Assembly (NCBI GenBank): GCA_944325735.1
Contig: CALVBI010000004.1
Location: 1-59,122 of the forward strand
DNA: 59,122 bases
Direction: 5' to 3'
DNA from: Candidatus Gastranaerophilales bacterium
Lineage (GTDB): Bacteria; Cyanobacteriota; Vampirovibrionia; Gastranaerophilales; Gastranaerophilaceae
The position numbers and the translations under genes are program-made. Position 1 is the stretch's first letter, and each line of letters begins with the position of its first letter. The notes beneath the pieces were generated by a model. The model had not been told where the DNA came from. It made no database searches and worked only from the letters and a program-made list of their open reading frames with translations. Below, piece after piece: positions 44,511-53,906 of this stretch.

Positions 44511-46016
44511 TTATTGTCTGTAATTTCTTATACCAGTAGTAATCATTGCAATACCATATTTATCACAAACTTCAATAAGTTTTTGATCTTTTATTGCTCC
44601 TCCTGGTTGAATTATCAAGCTTATTCTACCTTGTATTGCAGAATAAATACAGTCTTCTGCAGGCAAGAAAGAATCTGAAGCTAAAACAGCTTCTTTTGAA
44701 CCGTCGCAAGCATAATTCAATGCCCATTCTACTGCAGACAAAGCATTTGTTTGACCTTGAGCAATAGCAACAGATTTAAAATCTCTCGCTATAACAACAG
44801 AATTAGTTTTAGCATGTTTTACAACTTTCCAAGCAAAAATAGCATCTTCAATTTGCTCAGCTGTTGGTTTTTCTCTTGTTACAACTTTGAACAGATCTTT
44901 ATCTAATTCACTGTTATTCCTATCTTGAACTAACGCCCCAAAAGGAGTCAAAATAACTTCTTCTACAGTCAATCTTCTATATTCCTTTAATGGAGTATTT
45001 AATTTTACAAGCTTAATTTCGGAATTATCACTAAATAATTCTAAAGCTTTTTCATCGAAATCAGGGGCAACAACAACTTCTACAGCCATCGAATTTAAGT
45101 GCTTTGCAACCTCTTCGTCAACTGTTTTTGAAAATCCTACTGTTCCGTAGAATGAACTCACAGGGTCACAATCAAAAGCTTTTGTATAAGCCTCATATAA
45201 AGATCTGCCTAATGCAACACCACAAGGCTTTGTATGACGAATAATTGACACACAATTTACATCGTAAAATTCACTAATTAAATTAGTAGCTTCTGTAACA
45301 TTCAAAATATCGTTAAAAGTTAATTCCTTATCATTTACAACTTCATAATCAATCATTCTGTCAGTTTTATAAATAGCACCTTTTTGGTGTGGGTTTTCCC
45401 CATATTTTAAATCCTTTAATTTCTCAAAACTAAAAGTCTTAAATGGTTTTTCTCCAGTTTGTTCAGCTAATTTTGAACAAATTAACCTATCATAATTTGC
45501 AGTAAAATTAAAAGCCTTTACAGCTAACTTTAATCTACCGAAATCATTTGCGTTTAATGCAACATAATAATCAACCTTATCAACTATTACAGTCACATTT
45601 TTATAATTTTTTGCACCAGCTCTCAATATTGCAAAACCTGCAATATCGATCTTACTAAGCATATCATCCACATCATTTGATTCTAATGCAATTTTTTCAA
45701 ACGGGCAGATATTCACAACAACCATATCAAAAGATTTTATAGCAAGCCTTTCTAATTCATTTAATTCTCTTGAATCAGAACTATTAGCTAAAATCCCCGC
45801 AAAAATTGTTTCGTTAATTGCTGCAAAATCCTTTGATAAAAAGCCTGATGAATTTGAAAACTCTGCAATATCAATTACCTCTATCTCTGCACTTTTTAAA
45901 AATTCATAAGTGTCGCCACCAGCTACAATTTCATAATCAAACTTTTCTACTAAATTTTTTGCAAAATCGATTAACCCAACTTTGTCATATACGCTAATAA
46001 ATGCTCGTCTTTTCAT
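44511..46016 (-). CDS. purH: Divergent PurH (AICAR formyltransferase/IMP cyclohydrolase)
   Basis: 501 residues aligned over the full length of PurH, the last two steps of IMP synthesis. The AICAR transformylase half keeps 'LKYGENPHQKGAIY', 'HTKPCGVALG' and 'AWKVVKHAKTNSVVIA'. The N-terminal cyclohydrolase half is degenerate. The near-invariant KTLHPxIHGGIL segment reads 'AINETIFAGILAN', STGGT is 'VAGGDT', NLYPF is 'NICPF' and IDIGGP is 'IDIAGF'. Also KHTNPCG is RHTKPCG, and the C-terminal TGxRHFRH is 'TGIRNYRQ'. So the enzyme may lack cyclohydrolase activity or be a repurposed paralogue. The ribosome binding site is GAGGGA. Confidence 0.85.
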   Translation of the reverse strand: MKRRAFISVYDKVGLIDFAKNLVEKFDYEIVAGGDTYEFLKSAEIEVIDIAEFSNSSGFLSKDFAAINETIFAGILANSSDSRELNELERLAIKSFDMVVVNICPFEKIALESNDVDDMLSKIDIAGFAILRAGAKNYKNVTVIVDKVDYYVALNANDFGRLKLAVKAFNFTANYDRLICSKLAEQTGEKPFKTFSFEKLKDLKYGENPHQKGAIYKTDRMIDYEVVNDKELTFNDILNVTEATNLISEFYDVNCVSIIRHTKPCGVALGRSLYEAYTKAFDCDPVSSFYGTVGFSKTVDEEVAKHLNSMAVEVVVAPDFDEKALELFSDNSEIKLVKLNTPLKEYRRLTVEEVILTPFGALVQDRNNSELDKDLFKVVTREKPTAEQIEDAIFAWKVVKHAKTNSVVIARDFKSVAIAQGQTNALSAVEWALNYACDGSKEAVLASDSFLPAEDCIYSAIQGRISLIIQPGGAIKDQKLIEVCDKYGIAMITTGIRNYRQ

Positions 46017-46160
46017 ATAATTCCCTCAATTTCAATATAATTTTTTATTATAACACTATTATAAAAAATTGATATTTTCTTAGCATTTCGTAACTATTTG
46101 TTGATTTTCTTGAAATTATTTCTTTGCTATACTATAATTAATCAGTGAAAGAGGGTAATG

Positions 46161-46811
46161 ATGGTAAGTAATAGAATAACAGAAGGCGTAGGGAAAAAGA
46201 TAGTTGAAGCCCTAAAAAAACAATCAGATATTGAGATTCAAAATGTAGTAGAAAATCCTGTACCTGTAGTTGAAGAACCACAAGTTGTAAATAATGATGC
46301 AGAAATTGAATATACAACAGAACAGGAAGATAATTTTGAAACTCAACAACCTATTGATAATCAAATTGAAATTGAACAAAATGAAAATTTTGAATATCAA
46401 AATGATTTTGCAAACCAAAATATTCAAAATTTCACACAACCATCAATATTAACACCTCCTCCAATTATTGAAAAAGAACCTTTTGCAAATGACTTGGAAG
46501 GCTTTGAAATTCCAACTAATATAGCGGTATTAAAACAATTAATAAATCAACTACCAGCAGGTGTCTCAAAACAAACAGGGGCACAAATTATTAAACAAAC
46601 AATGGAAGCTCTTGGAATTTCAATGAAAAGTGTTCTTCAAGAAGCACAACAAGTACAAGAAGGATTGAATAATTCCGCAAGAGAATGTCAAACATCAATT
46701 TTGGAATATAAAAAACAAATTAGTATGCTTGAAAAGCAATCGCATAAACTGCAAAGACAATATGCAGCATTAAATGATATAATAAGTTTATTTATTCAAA
46801 CAAATATATAA
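46161..46811 (+). CDS. Coiled-coil protein of unknown function
   Basis: 216 residues from the ATG at 46161 (a second ATG lies three bases upstream; GAGGG spacing favours 46161). A short conserved-looking N-terminus ('NRITEGVGKKIVEALKKQ') leads into a long disordered, Glu/Asn/Gln-rich region (about 30-110). The helical C-terminal half contains 'ALGISMKSVLQEAQQVQEGL' and a coiled coil ('ILEYKKQISMLEKQSHKL'). I do not recognise the family. The layout suggests a scaffold or division-site-type protein. It is convergent with the 46856 gene across a bidirectional terminator. Confidence 0.75.
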   Translation: MVSNRITEGVGKKIVEALKKQSDIEIQNVVENPVPVVEEPQVVNNDAEIEYTTEQEDNFETQQPIDNQIEIEQNENFEYQNDFANQNIQNFTQPSILTPPPIIEKEPFANDLEGFEIPTNIAVLKQLINQLPAGVSKQTGAQIIKQTMEALGISMKSVLQEAQQVQEGLNNSARECQTSILEYKKQISMLEKQSHKLQRQYAALNDIISLFIQTNI

Positions 46812-46840
46812 AAAAAAACGGCATTTAAGCCGTTTTTTTA
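46812..46840. terminator. Bidirectional terminator
   Basis: AAAAAAACGGC, ATTTAA, GCCGTTTTTTT. It is placed between the coiled-coil gene and the four-gene minus-strand cluster and serves both. Confidence 0.88.
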
Positions 46841-46855
46841 TATTCTTTAATCGAA

Positions 46856-47182
46856 TTATCTATATGAGAATGAACTTTGAATATTCTTATCAATCATACC
46901 CAAACAAGATTGATATTCTGCATCTATCATCTTCAACCTAGATTGATATTGCAACATTTGCATATCCAATTTCTGTTCTAAAACCTTCAATTTTGCTTGC
47001 CGTTGTTGAAGCATTTTTGTAGTTGGAGACTCAGGATCATAATCATTACCAACCTGCATCAAATCACTTACAGATTGTGACAAACCCATTTTTGTCTGAG
47101 TAATCAATTGGATTTTATATTCCAAGTCCAATCTTTGTTGTTGAAGATATAATAATCTGATTTGTGAGGTAATTAATCCCAT
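46856..47182 (-). CDS. Short member of an SQxR-type helical family, candidate export substrate
   Basis: 108 residues, almost wholly helical. The N-terminus 'MGLITSQIRLLYLQQQRLDL' followed by EYKIQ resembles 'MGMAASQARYLGLTARKTNV' followed by EYEGQ of the 416-residue protein at 48487. Their C-termini are also alike: 'LEQKLDMQMLQYQSRLKMID...DKNIQSSF' against 'LRLRQLDTEQEALQTEMEAV...EKNIESTF'. So the two share both ends and differ only in the centre. I know of this N-terminal style in related genomes but not of a proven function. Two helical ends that can pair are typical of axial proteins of flagella and injectisomes; that role is inferred. Confidence 0.75.
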   Translation of the reverse strand: MGLITSQIRLLYLQQQRLDLEYKIQLITQTKMGLSQSVSDLMQVGNDYDPESPTTKMLQQRQAKLKVLEQKLDMQMLQYQSRLKMIDAEYQSCLGMIDKNIQSSFSYR

Positions 47183-47194
47183 TTCTATCTACCT

Positions 47195-47467
47195 TTACCT
47201 TGTTTCATTGAGGTGATTGCCCCTCAAGAAAGTGTGCTGATTATTTTCTGCAATCAGCTGTTCCATTTTTTGAAACTGATGACGGTGATAATTTAATCTG
47301 TATTGTGCCATCTTTCGTTTCTTATTCATTGTGAGGAACTCTTTTATTCCTTCTACAAATGAATTTGACATTGCTTTTATAGGATTTTTCCTTATCAGGA
47401 AATTTTTTGAATATAACAAGAAATCTATTAATCTTTTTATATTCATTTCTAAAGTATCACGAAGCAT
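47195..47467 (-). CDS. Small basic protein of unknown function
   Basis: 90 residues, strongly basic and helical ('MNIKRLIDFLLYSKNFLIRK', 'MNKKRKMAQYRLNYHRHQFQ'). The ATG at 47467 follows AAGGAG with six bases between. It ends 12 bases before the 46856 gene, so both share a transcript. There is no signal peptide. Small basic helical proteins in export operons may be chaperones or ATPase-interacting factors (FliJ-like), but I see no FliJ signature. Function unknown. Confidence 0.65.
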   Translation of the reverse strand: MLRDTLEMNIKRLIDFLLYSKNFLIRKNPIKAMSNSFVEGIKEFLTMNKKRKMAQYRLNYHRHQFQKMEQLIAENNQHTFLRGNHLNETR

Positions 47468-47649
47468 TTTTCTCCTTACACTTTAGACCTACATGTATAT
47501 TAAAACAATCTACACTCAAATATTGCCATGCACATGGATATTTGCTTAACATGTCTTAATCTTTTGTAGTCTATAGTTATTCATACTAAATATTTAACGG
47601 ATAAATTTATTAAAACTTTAATAAAAATAAAAAAACTTGTAAAATAATT

Positions 47650-48468
47650 TTACAAGTTTTGAATAGCTTTACTATCACCATCGATAGATTCTTTAAGCAT
47701 CTTTTTAACGACGTCGCCCTGTGTATCAAGCATCTTACAAACAGTCTCAATATTACGAACTTTATTTGATAATATAGTATCTGCATTAGCAGTAATATTA
47801 CCGGTTACATTTTGATAAGCAGCTAATGCGGCAGATGATGTACCCTGCATCAAGTTACCCATAACAATTGCAGGTAAACCATATTCCCCTAAATAAGGAG
47901 CTGCAGCTTGCATAATACCACCCCAACCAGAAATTACACCGGCAATAGGCAATACTATATTTTTCATTGAGAAACCATAACCATTTGCAGCACCAAGGCC
48001 ATAAGCAGCAGCACTTGCAACATCAGCAATACCACCAACACCAGATGCATAACCAGTAGCAACACCAGATTCTGTCCCCCATCCACTTACGATAGATGAT
48101 GCTGCTCCAGTAGCATAACCATCTAACCCCCAAGATACAGGAGCTGCACCTGATGGGAAACCTGAATAATTATATAAAGAATCAATTCCGTAAGAAGATC
48201 CGCCATTAAACTTGGAAGCATAAGAAGTTCCTGGGATATTCATAGATTCAGAAGCTCCAAATACTGTTGCAAATGAAGATGGAGCAAATAAACTTGCTAA
48301 ATTATATAAAAATCCACCTGTTGCACCAAAACCAGATCCAAGACCATTACCAGAAACTGTTAAATCTCTTAATTGGTCATAAGTTTCCCATAATTGAGCT
48401 TTTGCATCACCACTTGCTGAGCCGAATTTATTTGCTATTACTAAGTAACTATCATTTTTATAAGCCAT
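47650..48468 (-). CDS. Gly/Ala/Ser-rich protein, candidate secreted
   Basis: 272 residues. A short helical N-terminus (1-38) precedes a long Gly/Ser/Ala/Tyr-rich region (about 40-170, 'GSGFGATGGFLYNLASLFAP', 'GVATGYASGVGGIADVASAA'). A hydrophobic stretch follows ('KNIVLPIAGVISGWGGIMQA', 'YGLPAIVMGNLMQGTSSAAL'), then a helical C-terminus ('VRNIETVCKMLDTQGDVVKK'). No Sec signal. The layout is reminiscent of translocator or effector proteins of type III systems. It lies 18 bases after the 48487 gene, clearly one operon. Function inferred only. Confidence 0.72.
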   Translation of the reverse strand: MAYKNDSYLVIANKFGSASGDAKAQLWETYDQLRDLTVSGNGLGSGFGATGGFLYNLASLFAPSSFATVFGASESMNIPGTSYASKFNGGSSYGIDSLYNYSGFPSGAAPVSWGLDGYATGAASSIVSGWGTESGVATGYASGVGGIADVASAAAYGLGAANGYGFSMKNIVLPIAGVISGWGGIMQAAAPYLGEYGLPAIVMGNLMQGTSSAALAAYQNVTGNITANADTILSNKVRNIETVCKMLDTQGDVVKKMLKESIDGDSKAIQNL

Positions 48469-48486
48469 TTGAACCTCTTATATATA

Positions 48487-49737
48487 TTATTCGAATGTTT
48501 TGAATGTAGATTCGATATTCTTTTCAATAACTTTCTTAACAGCTTCCATTTCTGTTTGTAAAGCTTCTTGTTCTGTGTCTAACTGTCTTAATCTCAATTC
48601 AAGAGTTCTATCCTGTTCTTGAATTTTTTCTGTTTTTGCGTTGATATCTGCAATTTTCTTTTCATATACTTGCATATCATAATTATACTGATTCATCGCA
48701 TCATTATATGCATTTTCATCTGTAATAGTTTCCGTATTCAATGCATAAGTTGCAGTTGAATCTTCAAATCTAATTGATTGAGGACGACCTGAATCATCTA
48801 AATCAACAAATGCTTTTTCTGTAGTTTCAATTTTTGTTTTTACATTTTCTGCGTAATATGAAGTTAATTTTCCTTGATTTTCTGTAGGTTTAGCAGGATC
48901 AGGAGCTGTAATAGCTGCTGAAGTCAAGTCTTCTAAAGAAGCAAAATAAGTTCTTCCTTGATATTGCCAAGTATAAATATCATCAGAAGAAGCAATATTT
49001 TCATCAGGGAATTGTTCACAAATTTTTTCATATGCAGCCTTTTGATTTGGATCAGTCGGGTCATATTTTGAAACTTCACAGTTTCCTACATATGTTGGTA
49101 CTCCAGCTTGAACTGAATAATTTTTAGCATCAGCAGTACCAGCAACCGCATTATCCAACTCTGTTTTTGTAGTAAATTTCATACTACCATCAGTATCTGT
49201 ATATACGAATAAGTTATCTAAATCTTCATTTTTTAAATCAGGATAATCTTCACATATTTTTTCAAAATTATCTCTTTGGTCTTTATTTAATGGATCATAT
49301 TTATTAACAGTGTTACCACCTACTGTATATGTATCACTAGCACCGTCATATGCAACATCTGCTTGTGCAATAGTACCTGATGTACCTTTCGTATCCAATA
49401 AAACTTGAGGATTTGCCTTATTAGTCCTAATTCCGGTATAGACATCTGAGTAATGATAATGAGTTACTAAATAATTATAATTAGGATCATCTGTAATTTC
49501 AGTCATATCAGTTATTGTTTCATCATAAGTACCTTCAGTATACGAATACTGCATAGTTGTATAATCTTGAGTACTTGGAGCAGTTGGAACTTCCAATGCA
49601 AGCAATTCATTAAAAGTATTTGCACTTTGATTTGCTAAAGCTGTACGTGCCTGATTTATCTGTTGTCCTTCGTATTCAACATTAGTTTTTCTAGCTGTCA
49701 ATCCTAAATATCTTGCCTGTGAAGCTGCCATACCCAT
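48487..49737 (-). CDS. SQxR-type protein with variable, internally duplicated centre
   Basis: 416 residues. The N-terminus 'MGMAASQARYLGLTARKTNV' and the C-terminal coiled coil ('KIQEQDRTLELRLRQLDTEQ') match the short protein at 46856. The centre holds two copies of a ~75-residue unit: 'KYDPLNKDQRDNFEKICEDY...LFVYTDTDGSMKF' and 'KYDPTDPNQKAAYEKICEQF...IYTWQYQGRTYF'. Conserved ends with a variable middle are the hallmark of flagellin, hook and needle-type proteins. No Sec signal. The ribosome binding site is AGGAGAG. First gene of the cluster. Secretion by the nearby FlhA-type apparatus is a hypothesis. Confidence 0.8.
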   Translation of the reverse strand: MGMAASQARYLGLTARKTNVEYEGQQINQARTALANQSANTFNELLALEVPTAPSTQDYTTMQYSYTEGTYDETITDMTEITDDPNYNYLVTHYHYSDVYTGIRTNKANPQVLLDTKGTSGTIAQADVAYDGASDTYTVGGNTVNKYDPLNKDQRDNFEKICEDYPDLKNEDLDNLFVYTDTDGSMKFTTKTELDNAVAGTADAKNYSVQAGVPTYVGNCEVSKYDPTDPNQKAAYEKICEQFPDENIASSDDIYTWQYQGRTYFASLEDLTSAAITAPDPAKPTENQGKLTSYYAENVKTKIETTEKAFVDLDDSGRPQSIRFEDSTATYALNTETITDENAYNDAMNQYNYDMQVYEKKIADINAKTEKIQEQDRTLELRLRQLDTEQEALQTEMEAVKKVIEKNIESTFKTFE

Positions 49738-49902
49738 AGGGCTACTCTCCTCTTAAAAATTACTACCTTACAATTAGTCTTATAATAATGTTTTTTCAAA
49801 AGTCAACATTACTATAAAAATTATACGGTATTAATTAAAAAATATATATAGAAAAAGTTGTAAAATCATATATTTGAATGATATAAAAGTTAAAAATTCG
49901 CA

Positions 49903-49939
49903 TAAAAAAAGTAGAGTCATAAAATGACTCTACTTTTTT
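49903..49939. terminator. Terminator after rpsA
   Basis: AAAGTAGAGTCAT, AAA, ATGACTCTACTTT is a perfect 13-bp stem with A and T runs on both sides. In minus-strand sense it follows the rpsA stop. Confidence 0.9.
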
Positions 49940-49951
49940 ATTTAATCAAAA

Positions 49952-51031
49952 TTATTCTTCAGATTGTTCTGAATCGCTTGATCCGATTTTTTCTTCATTT
50001 ACGGTTAAAGCAATACGTTTATCAGTAGGATTAAATTTCAATATATAAGTATCTATTTTATCACCTACTTGCAAAATGCATTCTTTTCGATTTTGTAATT
50101 CAACAACTTCTGCATGAGGTAAAAGAGCTTCTACACCAGGGAACACTTCTACAAACGCTCCAAAATGTTTAATTCTTGTAATTGTACCTTCTACCTTGTC
50201 GCCTTCTTTAATTTGTTTTTCTGCTTCTAACCATGGATCAGGTTCTAAGTTTTTCAAACTTAAAGATACTCTTTGTTTATCATGATCAACCGCAATAACT
50301 TCTACATCTATTTTATCGCCAACGTTCAAAATATCTGTAGGATGATCAATCCATCTCCAAGATAATTGAGAAAGTGGTAATAAACCATCAATACCGCCTA
50401 AATCAATAAAAGCACCGAAATCAGTAATTCTAACAACATCACCTTTTACAATTTGTCCAGGTTCAATTTGAGAGAATACATTTTTTCTTGCTTCCACTGC
50501 GCTATCTTCATAAACTTTTTTATTTGAAAGAATGAAATTATTTTGTTGAGGATCAAGAGTTAAAATTTTCAACTCAATTTTACCACCAACTTCTAACTCA
50601 TTTTCTTTAACTCTTAATTGAGAAGAAGGGATAAAACCTCTAACTCCTGAAATATCAACTAAAACACCGCCTTTAACAATACCTGCGATAGTACCAAGAA
50701 TTGTTTCATCAGCTTCTTTAGCTTTTTCAAGTTCTTTCCAAGCATAAGCAAGGTCAACTTTCTTTCTTGAAAGTAAGAATTTCCCATCTTCATCTTCTTC
50801 TCTAATGATTAAGAATTCATATTCTTCACCTTTTTTAAACTTTTCTTCAACATTTTCATCTTTATCAACAGCTTCACGAGTTGGAACAACTGCTATAGTT
50901 TTAGCACCAATGTCTACCATCACTCCTTGACTGTCATAACCACAAACGATGCCTTTTACTAAATCACCTTTTTGAAACTTGTAATCATATTGTTTCAATA
51001 ATTCTTCAAAATCTAACTCACTTGATGTCAT
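49952..51031 (-). CDS. rpsA: 30S ribosomal protein S1
   Basis: 359 residues with four S1 RNA-binding repeats, about 22-95, 105-170, 192-262 and 278-350. The third and fourth carry the canonical 'GDVVRITDFGAFIDLGGIDG' and 'EGTITRIKHFGAFVEVFPGV'. Four repeats match the shorter S1 of Cyanobacteria and Firmicutes-like lineages rather than the six of E. coli. The start at 51031 follows TTGGAGTAAAA; the earlier ATG at 51049 lies upstream of that site and is less likely. It helps initiation on weakly structured messages. Confidence 0.94.
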   Translation of the reverse strand: MTSSELDFEELLKQYDYKFQKGDLVKGIVCGYDSQGVMVDIGAKTIAVVPTREAVDKDENVEEKFKKGEEYEFLIIREEDEDGKFLLSRKKVDLAYAWKELEKAKEADETILGTIAGIVKGGVLVDISGVRGFIPSSQLRVKENELEVGGKIELKILTLDPQQNNFILSNKKVYEDSAVEARKNVFSQIEPGQIVKGDVVRITDFGAFIDLGGIDGLLPLSQLSWRWIDHPTDILNVGDKIDVEVIAVDHDKQRVSLSLKNLEPDPWLEAEKQIKEGDKVEGTITRIKHFGAFVEVFPGVEALLPHAEVVELQNRKECILQVGDKIDTYILKFNPTDKRIALTVNEEKIGSSDSEQSEE

Positions 51032-51145
51032 TTTTACTCCAATTGTCATACGACACTACTCTGTTACTATTGTGACTATTGTAACAAATGATTAAAAATT
51101 TGTAAAGATTTTTGTAAATTCTTTTAACAATTTTAACAGCACAAT

Positions 51146-51173
51146 ACACGTGAGATGTTATCTTCTCACGTGT
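51146..51173. terminator. Perfect 10-bp hairpin between valS and rpsA
   Basis: ACACGTGAGA, TGTTATCT, TCTCACGTGT. It lies just after the valS stop. Without a T run it may be a terminator of the factor-dependent sort, or a processing signal. Confidence 0.55.
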
Positions 51174-51191
51174 CATATATGCTTACAAGTT

Positions 51192-53840
51192 CTATGCTTT
51201 CAGAGATTTTATCAATTCTGAAATTGTGTTTTCTTGAATTTCTATTTCAGAAATTCTCGCTTTTGTTTGTTCAATTAGCTCTTTAGGGGCATTTACAACA
51301 AACTTAGGGTTATTAATTCTGCCTAAAAGAGATTTCTTTTCAGCAGTAAGTTTGTCCAATTTCTTTTGCTGACGAGCAACTTCAGCATCTAAATCAATTA
51401 AATCAGCAAGAGGTAATATAATTTTTGAAGCAGAAACAACTGCTGTAGCACTCTTTGGAGGTACTGGAGCATTCATATCTGCATAAGATATATTTTCAAC
51501 TCTTGCAAGACGTTTAATATACGCTTCAATTTCTTCAAAAATTGGTTTTTCATCTTTTTCAGCTCTAATTTCAATATCACATTTAATTGAAGGTGAAATA
51601 TTGAAACTTTGACGAACATTACGCAATGATGTAATTGTTTCAAATACAAGTTCCATTTCTTGAGCTTCTTTAGGAAATTCCAATTCTTCTTTGAATATTG
51701 GAAATTCAGCAACTATTAAAGCTTTAGTTTCTGTTTCTTTTGGAATTAATTGCCATACTCTTTCAGTAATATGAGGCATTACAGGGTGTAACATTCTCAA
51801 TGACATATCAAGAACATATCTCAATACACGCTGAGTATTTGCTTTTAATTCTGCATCTTGAAGTTGAATTTTAGCAATTTCAACATACCAATCGCAATAT
51901 GAATTCCAGAAGAAATCATATAATACGTGAGCAACTTCACCAATTCTGAATTCTTTAATATTATCATTTACTTCTTTTGCTGTTTTATTTAACTTATCCA
52001 AAATCCATTTATCAGCAATTGTCAAATTATCAAAATCAATATCTTTATTATCAACACCATCAAGATTCATCAATACAAATCTTGAAGCATTCCAGATTTT
52101 ATTAGCAAAGTTTCTGCCATATTCAAATCTTTCTTCACTCATTTTGATATCTTGACCACCATATGTACATAAAGAAGTCATTGTAAATCTTAAAGCATCA
52201 CAACCGTATTTATCAATAATTTTAACCGGATCAATTGTATTGCCTTTAGATTTAGACATCTTTTGACCTTTTTCATCTCTGATAAGACCGTGAATATATA
52301 CTGTTGAGAAAGGAGCTTTTCCAGTAAATTCCAATCCCATTGTAATCATTCTTGCTACCCAGAAGAAAATAATATCAAAACCAGTCACAAGAGTAGTTGT
52401 AGGATAGAATTTTTTGAAATCTTCACTTTCAGTATTTGGCCAACCCATAGTAGAAAATGGCCATAACCCAGATGAGAACCAAGTATCTAAAACATCTGAA
52501 TCTTGAGTATAATTTTCAGGATCCGGATTTTCTTTTGCAACAACCATTTCTCCAGTTTCATTATGGTAATAAGCAGGAATTTGATGTCCCCACCATAATT
52601 GACGAGAAATACACCAATCACGAATGTTTTCCATCCAACCTAAATAGTTCTTTTCCCATCTATCAGGAACAAATTTAATTCTACCATCTTTAACAGCAGC
52701 AATAGCTTCTTTTGCAAGCGGTTCCATTTTAACAAACCACTGTTCAGAAAGTAACGGTTCAATAGTAGTTCCACAACGTTGACATTTTCCAACATTATGT
52801 TCGTGATCTCTTGTTCTTAACAAGAAATTATTATATGAAAGCATTCCTACAATTTTTTCTCTTGCTTCATATCTGTCAAGCCCGTGCAATTCTTGAGGAA
52901 CTTGACCGCAAGCCTTCATTGTACCATCATTATTGATAACCCAGATTGGAGCTAATCCATGACGTTTTCCAACTTCAAAGTCATTAGGATCGTGTGCTGG
53001 AGTAATTTTTACAGCACCTGTTCCAAAATTCTTGTCAACATATTCATCGGCGATAATAGGAATTTCTCTACCAGAAAGAGGAATTATTACCGTTTTTCCT
53101 ATTAATTCTGAATATTTATGATCAGATGGGTGAACAGCAATTGCAACATCACCAAAAATTGTTTCAGGACGAGTAGTTGCAACAATAATTGCACCACTTT
53201 CGCCTTTTAATGGATAAGAAATTTCCCACATATGTCCTTGTTCAGTTGCATATTCTGTTTCAACATCAGAAATCGCACTATTACAACGAGGGCACCAGTT
53301 TACAATATATTTCCCTTTGTAAATCAAACCTTTTTCATAAAGTCTTATAAATACTTCTTTTACAGCATCTGAGCAACCTTTATCAAAAGTAAAACGTTCT
53401 CTTGAACGGTCAAAAGAAGCACCTAAGCGCTTACATTGGTCTAAAATTGCAGATTTATGTTCATTAGCCCATTTCCAAGTTTCTTCCAAAAACTTTTCAC
53501 GACCTAAATCGTAACGAGAAAGTCCTTTTTCACGAAGCATTTTTTCAACAACGTTTTGAGTTGCAATCCCTGCATGGTCTGTACCAGGTAACCAAAGAGT
53601 TTCATATCCTGCCATTCTGTGATAACGGGTTAAAATATCTTGCAAAGTTTCATCTAATGCATGTCCCATGTGCAAAACACCTGTAACATTTGGCGGTGGA
53701 ATTACAATTGAATATGGCGGTTTTTGGCTTTTAGCATCAGCTTTAAAATACTCGCCTTCTTCCCAAAATTTATAAATGCTATCTTCAGTTTCTTTGGGGT
53801 CATAAACTGTAGGTAAATCTTCAATTTTAGTTGCTGTCAT
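51192..53840 (-). CDS. valS: Valyl-tRNA synthetase
   Basis: 882 residues, a class I synthetase. The HIGH motif is 'PPNVTGVLHMGHAL' (HMGH at 57-60) and the KMSKS motif is 'KGQKMSKSKGNTID'. The editing (CP1) domain contains 'VATTRPETIFGDVAIAVHP' and 'KITPAHDPNDFEVGKRHGL'. Zinc-type cysteine pairs occur at 'NWCPRCNSAI' and 'GKCQRCGTTI'. The C-terminal coiled-coil tRNA arm is 'ARQQKKLDKLTAEKKSLLGR'. Full length; the ribosome binding site is GAGGGA. No T-box is visible upstream. Confidence 0.97.
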   Translation of the reverse strand: MTATKIEDLPTVYDPKETEDSIYKFWEEGEYFKADAKSQKPPYSIVIPPPNVTGVLHMGHALDETLQDILTRYHRMAGYETLWLPGTDHAGIATQNVVEKMLREKGLSRYDLGREKFLEETWKWANEHKSAILDQCKRLGASFDRSRERFTFDKGCSDAVKEVFIRLYEKGLIYKGKYIVNWCPRCNSAISDVETEYATEQGHMWEISYPLKGESGAIIVATTRPETIFGDVAIAVHPSDHKYSELIGKTVIIPLSGREIPIIADEYVDKNFGTGAVKITPAHDPNDFEVGKRHGLAPIWVINNDGTMKACGQVPQELHGLDRYEAREKIVGMLSYNNFLLRTRDHEHNVGKCQRCGTTIEPLLSEQWFVKMEPLAKEAIAAVKDGRIKFVPDRWEKNYLGWMENIRDWCISRQLWWGHQIPAYYHNETGEMVVAKENPDPENYTQDSDVLDTWFSSGLWPFSTMGWPNTESEDFKKFYPTTTLVTGFDIIFFWVARMITMGLEFTGKAPFSTVYIHGLIRDEKGQKMSKSKGNTIDPVKIIDKYGCDALRFTMTSLCTYGGQDIKMSEERFEYGRNFANKIWNASRFVLMNLDGVDNKDIDFDNLTIADKWILDKLNKTAKEVNDNIKEFRIGEVAHVLYDFFWNSYCDWYVEIAKIQLQDAELKANTQRVLRYVLDMSLRMLHPVMPHITERVWQLIPKETETKALIVAEFPIFKEELEFPKEAQEMELVFETITSLRNVRQSFNISPSIKCDIEIRAEKDEKPIFEEIEAYIKRLARVENISYADMNAPVPPKSATAVVSASKIILPLADLIDLDAEVARQQKKLDKLTAEKKSLLGRINNPKFVVNAPKELIEQTKARISEIEIQENTISELIKSLKA

Positions 53841-53906
53841 ATAAAAATCCCTCTTATTTTTTTTCGTATGACATTAGAATATCACAAAAAGATAATTTAT
53901 TAAATA

